64,000 bases of DNA from Epithemia pelagica (lineage: Eukaryota > Bacillariophyta > Bacillariophyceae > Surirellales > Surirellaceae), in the NCBI GenBank assembly GCA_946965045.2, contig OX337233.1:682001-746000 (forward strand). Direction: 5' to 3'. Under the pieces are notes generated by a model, which made no database searches, was not told the origin of the DNA, and worked only from the letters and a program-made list of their open reading frames with translations. Made by a program: the position numbers and the translations under genes. The first letter of the stretch is position 1. Each line of letters begins with the position of its first letter. Positions 10,273 through 19,741 of this stretch are shown here, piece by piece.

Positions 10273-11482
10273 ATGACAAAGGCAGCTCGGCTTCAAGAGA
10301 TCAAGGCCTTCCTTCATGGTCTTTCCCCGGAAGAGAAAGATGCGAGAAACAAAGGAACCTTCTTTTCCAACCTGGAGGAACTATGGGAACCAGTGGCAAC
10401 CGTCATTGACCGTCGTTGGTACCATGCCATGGTCCGGACTCGGAGTCAAGCACGGGCGTTGTGTGGACGATTCGAATTTCCACAACGACCCAATGGCTCC
10501 GACCGAGACGACATCCGATGCCACCAACACGACAAGTCAGTCCAACACGCGGTTTGATTTGTTTCGGAACTTTGGGGCGGAAACGGCACATTTACTGTCC
10601 AACGACGACAAGTTGAGTTCCAAAGCCTTTGGTTACATGGCAGGTGCAGCCACCGGAAAAGTAGACGGCACCAAGGAAACTCGATTAAAGCTCTTAAATG
10701 GTGTCAAACCTACCAGTTCCTCAAAAAAGATAAGTCACAGCGGCATTCAAAACCACAAGTACAACAAGTTCTACCTGTTTCGGCAGGGGACTCACTATGA
10801 CTCCCAACCGCCGTCCATGCTCACGATTCCCCTCCTCGACCTGGAAGATGTTTTGGGTTGGAATGGTACAGACGAATACGATGTCATGGCAATTACGTTC
10901 GGAGAGGATGCTCCTTTCTGCCAAATGCAAGTTTTGTCCACGGCCGATGCGATTTCCGGTAGCAATGGCCCAGTCCAGGCGCACGTTGAAAAAGGGCGGC
11001 ACCTGCTAGAGGCATTCATCAAGGGGCTCGCTTCCTCCAATTTGCAGCACCCAGTCGAGGAGAATTTTGGACCTGACGAGGGCCGAACCAATCCACCGTA
11101 TCAGCAATGGCTACGACTTTTGGCGGAAATCAGGAATTCCGAACGTCCGAAATCGATCCACGTGCCAGAGCCAAAAAAGGACGTGGATTGGAGCAAAATA
11201 AAGATTGCCATTGGAAGGGCCGACCTCACAAGCAGTCTGCCAGATCCTTTTTGTATGGCTGTCAAAGCAGCGATGAACTACCCGTCGTATCGTGGCATGG
11301 CCCTTCTTCCATCATGCCCGCCAGCAGCATCGGAAACCTCGTCGTCGAATGAGCAAGTCAACACTCTGCAGGGCCAGGACGACGACCGCATTGCTGGAAA
11401 CAGCGGACGTGATTTTTCGGCGGTAGCCAAATCGTTCCAAAATCCCAATCGCAGGCTTGTAGAACTGTTCAGCTCGGAATAA
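10273..11482 (+). CDS. unknown protein with frame discontinuity near its 5' end
   Basis: From ATG 10273 the frame reads M-T-K-A-A-R-L...S-P-E-E-K-D-A-R-N-K-G-T-F-F-S-N-L-E-E-L-W, which looks coding. The long downstream frame, whose open region starts at 10316 and ends at 11482, is shifted by one base. The switch must fall between about 10400 and 10470, by a short intron or an indel; I could not find a splice pair of the right length. Downstream it is rich in charged and Ser residues with blocks such as Y-L-F-R-Q-G-T-H-Y-D, L-D-L-E-D-V-L-G-W-N-G and F-G-E-D-A-P-F-C. I recognise no family. A start at 10316 would give 388 aa and is the alternative. Confidence 0.5.
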
Positions 11483-12087
11483 TGGACTGTCATGGCATTG
11501 CAGGTTGGACTCTGCAGAATCCTACGTAGTTTCCGTACTACAGTACCATTTTGGCCGAGTATGGTACCCCCGGAACCCCCAACACTCACGACCATCATTC
11601 GGAGAAACCCTATTTTCGAGTCTCGTCGCTTCTTCTTGAACGCATACAAGCTACTACGAGAAAGATCAAGAGGGTCGAAAAAGAAAGATGTGTGAAATAC
11701 AATGGCAGCGTCGCGCTTACCGGAACTGTGTCGAATCCATAGTCTGCAAGGGAATGAAGTATCGTTGGGGGCTTGTGGTGGAGGAGCGTTCCCCGACGGG
11801 GACAAGACGAATGCACTGTAGGTTGGTATTCCAAAATACTACTCGAGGGAAACGATGCGACCAAGAACCAGCGAGGTTGAACCGTAAATTTTGGTCGGAA
11901 ATTGGGGAAGAAACCAAATGCTGCTGCTGCTGCTGCGGTTGCGGCGAACGAGTTGTGATGGGGTTGGTGGCTGGGGGGGGAAGCGCACCCGTCGTCCTAG
12001 TGTCGTTGTGGTGTTTTGTGTCAGAATGGACGGCCCGAAGAAAAGGCAAACGATGATACGAGGACGAGGATGCGTCGTCCATCCTCC
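11483..12087. other. intergenic region, no gene supported
   Basis: Short open frames on both strands lack recognisable motifs. A (CTG)n run lies at about 11918-11935. Nothing else is called. Confidence 0.4.
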
Positions 12088-12273
12088 TTGCCGTGTTGGT
12101 TCTGGTCCAGTGGACGAGTCCGGTAGTATGGAGAAATTGGGATTCCCAAAACATGACAACAAAACGATTCTTCTGGGGATTCTCCAAGAAGAATCGTTTT
12201 GTTGTCATGTTTTGGGAATCCCAATTTCTCCATACTACCGGACTCGTCCACTGGACCAGAACCAACACGGCAA
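12088..12273. repeat. long perfect palindrome (87-bp arms, 12-bp loop)
   Basis: The left arm 12088-12174 and right arm 12187-12273 are reverse complements over 87 bases by direct reading; the loop is 12175-12186 (ggggattctcca). The outer half of each arm (TTGCCGTGTTGG...GGAGAAATTGGG) matches the 5' coding region of the sulfotransferase at about 13365-13415. A transcript would fold into a long hairpin. Confidence 0.9.
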
Positions 12274-12386
12274 TGGCCAGCCACGAGCCGCATGTCACGA
12301 CACGACGACAACGATGACGGCTGCTGCTCGAATACCAAAAGCACCACCCTTGTTGGTTCGGTTTCGTCGTCGTTTGGAGTGTCGTT
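12217..12386 (-). pseudogene. inverted fragment of the sulfotransferase 5' coding region
   Basis: On the minus strand this reads much like 13249-13415 of the plus-strand sulfotransferase: N-Q-Q-G-W-C-F-W-Y-S-S-S-S-R then C-G-S-W-L-A-I-A-V-L-V. The position matching the ATG reads ACG (GACACTCC context kept), so the start is lost. The fragment runs into the palindrome and stops matching after V-V-W-R-N. It is a partial inverted duplication and encodes only the anchor segment. Confidence 0.8.
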
Positions 12387-13018
12387 CTGACAGTGCGCTG
12401 TTGTCCAACACCACCCAACGAGAAGGAATCAATCCACAAGTGATGCCTATAGAATTTTCAAGATCTCTACCGTTATTACGGTAGACCGAGGACCGAGTTT
12501 GAGCGACCAGGCCCAGCTCCATGTTGTCTTGACGAGGCCTTGTGTGTGTGAGAGAAGTCCAGTAGTGTAGAGCCTACGTAATTTTTCCTAATACATGACG
12601 TCACGTTTGGCATCAAGTTTGTCGCGGTGTATCGTGGCTCAATCTGTTTTGGGTCGTTACCATCGTCGTTTTTCCTACCCTCACAGATATCCATTCCATT
12701 TGTTCTATTTGAGTGATTGCTACGAGGGTAGGGAAAAACTCCCTGTCCTTCTGGCACAAAGCCTGATCGTAAAAGGTCCACGCTCTCAGAAGCGCAACAA
12801 AAGCGCAACGAGAGCGCAAGGAGCGCGCAACACCACCAATCGAGTGAACCGAGTCCCTCGCACTAGTGACTAACCTAGATCTACCGTTCTAATAGAAATG
12901 GAGAGATGAAAATCGTCCAGAAAAATCCGCCATGGTCCAATTAGTCTGATGGTAATGTTCATTTGCACCAGTGCAATGGTTGAAATTCCACGTGTAAAGC
13001 ACGGCGTTGGGACGTCTA

Positions 13019-13098
13019 TGACGTGCTTCCGAGTGGTAACGCGACCGAATTGGTCGCGGAAGCGCGCACGTCGGTCGACTCAATTTTCCAGTCCAACG
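13019..13098 (+). repeat. 80-bp dispersed repeat, copy 2
   Basis: Direct copy of 10119-10198, about 150 bp upstream of the sulfotransferase start. It contains the perfect stem CGCGACC-gaatt-GGTCGCG nested in CTTCCG...CGGAAG. Confidence 0.7.
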
Positions 13099-13248
13099 GA
13101 CTCCTCACACGACGGTGGATGGATGGTTGGTTTCGTTCTTGTTGTGTGTGTTTCACAGAATCCAAGAAACGGGCCTCCTCCTCCTCTTTCTTTTGGTGTG
13201 GTTGTTCCGTCGGAAACACGCCGTTCCTTGTCTCGCTTTGGAAGGATC

Positions 13249-14811
13249 ATGACACTCCAAAAAACGACCCAACCGAACCAACAAGGGTGGTGCTTTTGGT
13301 ATTCGAGCAGCAGCCGTCGTCATTGTCGTCGTGTCGTGACGTGCGGCTCGTGGCTGGCCATTGCCGTGTTGGTTCTGGTGCAGTGGACGAGTCCGGTAGT
13401 CTGGAGAAATGGGACTCCATCCAACAACAACCACCACAACACTGCAAGACTCTTGCCAGTGGCACCCTCATTCTCCACCCGCGTCTGGATTCCACCAAAC
13501 GACACGGTCCCGACATCCTCCTCCTCCTCCTCGAACAAGCACAACCACAAGCACAATCACACAACTGGAGGGGTGGTCCGTCACGGCCGCTGGAGCGACC
13601 CCCGGATTCCACCTCCGATCCCCGATCCGCAACGCTGGGGACCTCATGCCGAACAACTCGACTGTCTGGTCGACGACGACGACGCGTCACGGAGGACCAA
13701 TGCATCTCAATCACTACCGGTACAAGTGCCCCACGCCATTTTGCTGGGCGTCATGAAGGGGGGAACCCAAGCGCTGACCATGTACTTGTCGGAACACGCT
13801 CACGTCGCCACGGCCCGTGGCTTTGTCGAACCCCATTACTTTGATCGACGCTTGATTCAAACGGCGCAGGGCATTCCCCAAGGCCTCAATCGACACGTGT
13901 ATCAACGACAGTTGGAACAACGCTATCATGATAGTTTCTCCAACAACAAGAATCGCCACAACAAAATTGTCATTGACGATACTCCCTACTTGTTGGCCGG
14001 GGGTGATCGCATGGCGCGGGCCATTTTGTGCATTGCACCCTGGACGAAATGGATCGTCTTGTTGCGGAACCCCATGGACCGCATCGAATCGCAATATCGC
14101 TATTACATTCAAGGACAATACAATCAACGACAACGACAACACAAACGACAACAGCAACGAGAACAACGAGAACGGCAAGAACAAGGTCGTTCCGAGACTC
14201 GTTCTACCCATTACAACACTACGACATGGACCCAAGCCGTGTCCCAAGCTGGAACAACCACAACCACAAAAGCAGCAATGTCACAGGACTTTGTCGATTG
14301 GGAAACGTGGATTCAAGCCGATTTGCAACTCTTGTACGAAACGGGTGTCTTGCGACATTCGTGGACGAACCAAGCCGAATTTGACGCCTTTGCGGGATCG
14401 GACGCAGAACGCAAGGCCTGGCGCCGGTACATTTTGCATCCCCGAGGGTGTCAATTGATTGTGGGCAAGTCCCTCTATGCCATTCAGTTGGATCTGTATT
14501 GGGCCGCCATGGATCAGGCCGGCAAACCGCGCTCCGACTTGTTGATTTTACAATCCGAAACCCTCAAAACCAATACACAAGCCGTCTACCATCAAGTCTT
14601 GGAGCATTTGCACTTGGCGCCGCATACCCTCCACAATCCCCAACCGCGCCATGTCACGCGATCGCCCGTATTCATACCACCCATGCCACGAGCGTTGCGA
14701 CACAAACTCGAGGCCATTCTCCAACCCTACCAGGATCGATTGCTTCGACAGCTAGGGTGGAATGCCACTGTGTGGACGACAACGACGAACACAACAACAA
14801 CAACTTCATGA
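13249..14811 (+). CDS. type II membrane sulfotransferase (heparan-sulfate-sulfotransferase-like fold)
   Basis: About 520 aa from ATG 13249. The frame is open to 12949, but the preferred start gives a basic N-terminus followed by one hydrophobic segment at about residues 34-52 (G-S-W-L-A-I-A-V-L-V-L-V), as in Golgi type II enzymes. After a His/Asn/Ser-rich stem comes the PAPS-binding 5'-phosphosulfate loop A-I-L-L-G-V-M-K-G-G-T (about 162-172). The 3'-phosphate motif W-I-V-L-L-R-N-P-M-D-R-I-E-S-Q-Y follows at about 270. Such enzymes transfer sulfate from PAPS to carbohydrate in the secretory pathway. A Gln/Arg/Asn-rich insert follows the second motif. The acceptor is unknown. Confidence 0.85.
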   Translation: MTLQKTTQPNQQGWCFWYSSSSRRHCRRVVTCGSWLAIAVLVLVQWTSPVVWRNGTPSNNNHHNTARLLPVAPSFSTRVWIPPNDTVPTSSSSSSNKHNHKHNHTTGGVVRHGRWSDPRIPPPIPDPQRWGPHAEQLDCLVDDDDASRRTNASQSLPVQVPHAILLGVMKGGTQALTMYLSEHAHVATARGFVEPHYFDRRLIQTAQGIPQGLNRHVYQRQLEQRYHDSFSNNKNRHNKIVIDDTPYLLAGGDRMARAILCIAPWTKWIVLLRNPMDRIESQYRYYIQGQYNQRQRQHKRQQQREQRERQEQGRSETRSTHYNTTTWTQAVSQAGTTTTTKAAMSQDFVDWETWIQADLQLLYETGVLRHSWTNQAEFDAFAGSDAERKAWRRYILHPRGCQLIVGKSLYAIQLDLYWAAMDQAGKPRSDLLILQSETLKTNTQAVYHQVLEHLHLAPHTLHNPQPRHVTRSPVFIPPMPRALRHKLEAILQPYQDRLLRQLGWNATVWTTTTNTTTTTS

Positions 14812-15055
14812 ATGGACCAAAAGGAGAAACAACCACATATTCGAACGACGAGGCAAAAACACGCGCAAACGAGTCTTTTGGTGGTCAACCGAAAGCTATG
14901 TAACATTTTACAATACTAGTAGTCTTGTGGAAGAAACAGATTCTCGACAGTTCCAAACATTGCCCAAAAAATAAAAAGTTCTCCGTTGCATGGCTCTCTG
15001 GTGTCCGACAAGTTGACTTCTTTCGTGCCACATTGTGGTGTTCCTTTTGGAGAGC

Positions 15056-15973
15056 TTAGAGAATGCTACGGCGACGCCGTTGTGTTCGATCGACGCGTCG
15101 TTTCGTCAATGGGTCTTCTTCGCGTTTGTCGAGAACGAATCCACGAAACCCCGGTTTTTTCTTGTTCTTGTTGTTGGTGGTGGTGAGGTTATCTTTGGAC
15201 AGGCTCTGGGTAAATCGTTGGTTCACTTTGTCGTGTTCCTGTTTCGCACGTTGCTGCTTCTGTTCGGTTTCAAGCCGTTGCACTTGTTGACGAAGGTGTT
15301 CCACTTGTTTTTCGTGTTGCGATTCGAGTCGTTGGCGTTCCTGTTCCCATTCGGTTCGTTCCGCGTCCCATTTCGTTTGTCGACGGTCCCATTCCAATTG
15401 GTGTTGTTGTTCCTGTTCCTCCCAAATCAAGGACAAGTTATACAATTGCAGTTCCCGGTACAATTCGGAGGTGGAGTACTGCAGGTTGGTGGAAAAACAG
15501 GCGTGTCCACGAGTCTCGTACAATGCCTTGGCCGACAGCGAGACCAGACAGGTCGTCGTCGTGCATTCTCCATCTTCCTCGTTGTCGTCGTCCTGGTTGC
15601 TCGTGGCTGGGACCAGTCCACAGTCTTCCCATTCGGGATCCTGGACGGCATGGGCAATACAAGTCAAGCTTTCGACGACTCCCTCCAGTAATTGGTCCAG
15701 TTCGGAATCGTTGAGAATGGTTTCGAGCGGCGAACCATTGGATTCCAAGACTCGTTTCATCAGTTTCATCATCATCATGACTGTACTGCTATCCTCCTCG
15801 CCGTCGTCCTGCTCCATGTCGTCCTCACCATCCTCCGCCTTTTCGGGACAACTATCGGCAATGCGTTGTGTCAAGGCCGATACCAACTGTCGTTTCAGAT
15901 CCAGGGTGGCATTCAATCGTGCTTCCAATCCATTCCTGCGGTCGTCCAATGGTCCAGCAGTTTCCAACACTGG
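15056..15973 (-). CDS. coiled-coil C-terminal part of LRR/ankyrin gene, beyond an in-frame TGA
   Basis: This frame follows the TGA at 15974-15976 directly and stays in the frame of the preceding ankyrin part (C-T-N-L-P-L, stop, P-V-L-E-T-A-G). It carries acidic stretches (E-D-G-E-D-D-M-E-Q-D-D-G-E-E-D) and a long Gln/Glu/Arg coiled coil (W-E-E-Q-E-Q-Q-H-Q-L-E-W...H-L-R-Q-Q-V-Q-R-L-E-T-E-Q). It ends in a basic tail. It may be the natural continuation interrupted by a nonsense change or base error, or a separate gene starting near 15970. The coiled coil suggests oligomerisation. Confidence 0.55.
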   Translation of the reverse strand, partial: PVLETAGPLDDRRNGLEARLNATLDLKRQLVSALTQRIADSCPEKAEDGEDDMEQDDGEEDSSTVMMMMKLMKRVLESNGSPLETILNDSELDQLLEGVVESLTCIAHAVQDPEWEDCGLVPATSNQDDDNEEDGECTTTTCLVSLSAKALYETRGHACFSTNLQYSTSELYRELQLYNLSLIWEEQEQQHQLEWDRRQTKWDAERTEWEQERQRLESQHEKQVEHLRQQVQRLETEQKQQRAKQEHDKVNQRFTQSLSKDNLTTTNNKNKKKPGFRGFVLDKREEDPLTKRRVDRTQRRRRSIL

Positions 15974-18900
15974 TCACAGTGGAAGATTGGTACAGTGTCC
16001 CACCGCCAAGGCGGCGGGTAAAATGTGCAACCCAAACACCATGGCCGGACCCAACGTTTCGATCCAATCCTCGTCGTCGGATGATAGTTCCAGTTTGTGA
16101 TTTGACAGGGGCGTTCCTTCGTGGTCCACAGCCACGGTGAGTGTGACGGGACAAAGGAAATAAATGTGAACCGTTCCGGGGGAAGAAGAATGGCACAGTC
16201 CATCCCACCAACTCGCCCCAGTATTACTTGTCGTACCCAGTGACTGCGGCACAAAGATGCAATAGTACGGTAGTGCTCCCGTAAAGGGAACCATGGTTTG
16301 AAACATTTTGGAATGAAACAAGAGCTGGTGAGACAAAAACTCGAGGGTCGTGTCCATGGCTGCGGCACACATTTGGTACGACGACGTGTTTTTCGAGTGC
16401 TGTGTGGTGCACTCTTGTCGTTGGCTGTCCTTGTGGGTGTCCTTGTCGCATGCGTCTCCTTCATGTTGTTGTTGTTGCTGCTGTTGGTTTTGGGTGACAT
16501 GCTTTATGGCATCACTGTCATTTGTACTAGTGGTCCCTGTTGCCGTTGGGCGAATGGCTTTTTCCATGGCATGCTTCAAGGATGGCGGTGCGACCTGTAG
16601 AGCCGTTTTTCCTTGATTATTTTGAGCATGGACCAAGGTATGGATCATTGGAGACTCCAATCTCATTGTGTTGTTGTCTTTGCGTTTGGCTTTGTCGTTG
16701 CTGGGACAAAACCAGGCCACCACACGTTGCACCAGTTTGTGCCGTACCGTGTCACGGACCGCTGCCGCGGTATCTTCTTCTTGTGGTTCCTGCAATTGCT
16801 GGACAAAGTGAACCCAGGCATGTTGTTGAGCTACGGCTTGGTTCGGCTGGGCCATGGAGACCAGAAGCGTGTCCAGATATCCATGGGCCAATTGACCCAA
16901 CACTTGTTGTCGTTGTTGTTGCTGGGATGTGGTCGTTCGTTTTGTTCTTGTTGTTGTCGACGCGGTACTGCTGCTGCCAGTCGAACCAACGTTGGTGGGC
17001 GTCGATTCCGTGCTGGTTCGGTTCTGGTTGTGGTTGTCCTTGCTGCTCCTTGTACTGGTTTTGACACGACTTTGGTTCTTGTTGTTGTTGTTCTTCTTGC
17101 TAGGTCGTGCGTCGTCTCGTTTGGGCAGCTTTTTCTGTGGTCCCGTGTCTCGTTTGGGTTGCTTAATATTCTTTGGTTGTACAGTCCTCTTGGTGGTCGT
17201 GTTGTCGTCGTCGGACGCGACGGCGGCTGCTGCTGGTCCTTGTCGTCGTCGTCATGGTTGTTGTCGTGGGGCACGACGGGATGGTAGTGGTACAACCATT
17301 GCAGCAAGTCCCACCAATACGACAATGATGACGACGACGACCGGGGATCCCGGGAGGATGCGGCGGCTGTTATTGTTGCTGTGGATGATGATGATGGTGG
17401 TGGTTGTTGATGCACGTATTGTTCCAAAACGAGATCCAAGGGCAATTGTCCATGAGCATCCTGCATACTCATGGCCGTGGTCTTCCTGCCACCACCATCA
17501 CGAGTCGTCGTCGGTGACTCGTCGTCCGCTCCGGCCAAACGTTGGATCCACTCCATGCGTGTCGTCGTGTCGTCGGTTCCCACTTCCATCCTGCTGCTCC
17601 ACCACAAGGCCGGATTGATGCAGGCATAATGCAAGGGAGTACGACCCCACACATCGGGGTGGGTGGTCCAGTCGTCCTTACTACGGGTGGTGGACCAGCC
17701 GCCGCACGCATGGGTTTGGGGGGATGCGCCCTGCAAGGCCCGAAAATGCAGGGGATTGCGTCCCGTGACGGGATCAATGGGCCACTGGTTGTTGTTGTCG
17801 TCCTTGTCATTCTTGTTGTCACGCTTACTACTACTACCATTCGGATTCCAGGGACACGTCCAGTGAGATTGCTGCTGCACGACAGAGTCCACGAGTTGTT
17901 GGTCGGAGGGTGGCCACCGTTCGGGACGAATTGTTGTTGTTGTGGTGGTGGTGGTGGTTTGGTGGACGAAGCGTTGATACAAAAAGTGCAAGGCCGTACA
18001 CTGATCCAAGACGTGGTGGCCTTCGAGTGTGACAACCGTGTTGTTGGTGGATAGAGTCAATAAGGACAGGGAATGACAGCCTTGCAAGGCTTGGGAGTGC
18101 AACGTCACTGATGTGGTGTTGGCTGCTGTTGGTCCATGGTCGGGTAGGACCAAGGACAAGAGGGAGGCACATCCGGCAAAGGCGGATGGACCAATCACAA
18201 ACGACGACGACGAGGATGGTGCAGTGTTGTGATTGTTGTTGGTGTTAGTGGTAGTAGTGGTCGTCGATTTTTGGGACGACGACGACAGGTCGATCGTGAG
18301 CAAGGCGCGACACTGGGCAAAGGTGGAGGCTGGAATGCCCCCCGTACGACAACACGACGGCCACCCGCGCACATGGACCAATCGCGTACACCCTTGAAAG
18401 AGGCCCGGTCCCACTTCCATCTCGGGCGGTGGTACAGTGGTGGCCGTCGCAAACGAGACGCCGGACAAGCGAGTACAGTGCGCCAAGGCCCGCGCTCCCA
18501 GGCGTGTCACGGTTGGTGGTAGAATCAAGGGACCCGTGCAGGCGGTACAATGCACAAAACATTCCTCGCCAATCTCGGTCAAATTGGGTGGCAATGTAAC
18601 GTTCACGAGGACGGTACAATGCGACAAGGCGTGCGACGGCAATTTGGTAATGGTACTAGTACTCTCGGACAGATCGACCCGCGTCAAGGTACTCTTGTGG
18701 TCCATGGACGACCGAGACGACCAGAAATCCTCCATGGAACAATAAGGAGGATTGGTGGAGGATCCAGTTTCGGAACCAAACGGAGGAGGATCATTGTGGG
18801 TGGAAGTGTTCTTGTCGTTGTGCTCTTGTTGTTGTTCATGTGGTTGTGGATCTGCTTGCAATGGTTGGTTCGTGGTGGTCGTAGTGGCGCCTGTCGTTGT

Positions 18901-19245
18901 TGCTTTGGCAGCACTGGGTAAGCATGACTCTTCCACTTACAACGATTCGGCCGACGACGAGGGAGGAACCAAGACCAAGGGTCGTGGAGCAATCAGACCG
19001 GCCAAGGCCGTTCGACGAGAGGGTTGTCGTCGGCGTTGTTGTTGTCGTGGTTGATTGGCAAACGTGGTGCTCATGACTGTCTTGCGGTGGTCCTTGTCGG
19101 CTGGAGTGTTTGCGGCTGGATTGTTTCTGGAAACTGTCTTGAGGTGGTCGTCTTGTCTTGATGAGGTCTTTGTCGTCTTAACTTTTGTTCCGTTTGTCGT
19201 ACCACTTGGTTGGGTGTTTCGAGATGCCGGAGACAATTGACGCAT
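15974..19245 (-). CDS. BspA-type leucine-rich repeat and ankyrin protein, divergent from nuclease-kinase gene
   Basis: The start ATG at 19245 (M-R-Q) is chosen because remnants at 23108 and 36363 keep the same ATG-CGT-CAA. A GTAAGT donor lies at 18940. The only nearby in-phase acceptor (18914) would make a 27-nt intron, so the first junction is uncertain. The N-terminal part has LRR_5/BspA-type repeats (L-P-S-H-A-L-S-H-C-T-V-L-V-N-V-T-L-P-P-N-L-T-E-I-G). Then come ankyrin-like units (G-R-N-P-L-H-F, G-R-T-P-L-H-Y-A-C-I, G-Q-L-P-L-D-L-V-L). The frame shifts by one base between about 17260 and 17205, within GAC/CAG-rich DNA. The last ankyrin-like unit is G-K-T-A-L-Q-V. These are protein-interaction folds; the partner is unknown. 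Confidence 0.65.
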
Positions 19246-19741
19246 ACATTGTGGAGAGTGGTTGGATCATGTGGATGGGCCACACAATCCACACAACGAG
19301 GATGACGACGACGACGACGACGACGAGCAGTGTCGTTCTTTGCTGTGCAACGATTCGTTCTCCGTGCGGCTTTCTGGAATGTGTGTACGAAGATTTTGTG
19401 AGGAAACCGAGAACCCCTTCGTTTCGGAGCGCGCGCGCCCGACCGAGAACCCCGAATGTCGTGGTCCCACAACCACAAGCGGGGCGAGTAGGAGTCCCGC
19501 GTGATCGAGCGCAATCTCGTTTCGTGGACCTCCGACTCCGACATGTCATCCAGTCCATTCTTCTCATCGCAAAAGTCTCATTCCTTGTGTGCTCTTACGA
19601 ATTGCATTCCATCGACTTATCAGTAGAGAGACGTACAAACCAACAACGGCCCGAGAGCCCGAGACTCGCACACGTTTTGTCCTAGGAAGAAAGCACAAAA
19701 GGTCATTGCACACAACAAACGCAAACAGACATCAAGAGATC
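19246..19741. promoter_or_regulatory. shared divergent promoter region, unit 1
   Basis: 496 bp between the two divergent start codons. It contains a (GAC)n run (about 19303-19326), GGAGCGCGCGCGCCCGA, GTCGTGGTCCCA (about 19459-19470) and, near the nuclease gene start, GAGAGCCCGAGACTCGCA. The same order of blocks recurs upstream of the second copy (23109-23569) and in part upstream of the third. It is inferred to be a bidirectional promoter because it lies between two head-to-head genes and is conserved with them. Confidence 0.55.

Noticed and set aside
11717-12439. 240-codon minus-strand frame with a hydrophobic segment
   Set aside because: It is the inverted duplicate of the sulfotransferase 5' region running through the palindrome; the start codon equivalent is lost.
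13714-14247. Minus-strand frame opposite the sulfotransferase
   Set aside because: Antisense to the PAPS-binding region with no recognisable domain.
15974-15976. TGA as a selenocysteine codon (diatoms have selenoproteins)
   Set aside because: The surrounding residues (C-T-N-L-P-L, stop, P-V-L-E) show no C-x-x-U redox motif and I see no SECIS-like element.
16540-17618. Leucine/valine/cysteine-rich plus-strand frames that look like membrane proteins
   Set aside because: They are antisense readings of CAA/ACA/GAC-rich LRR/ankyrin coding DNA; reverse complements of such repeats code Leu, Val and Cys.
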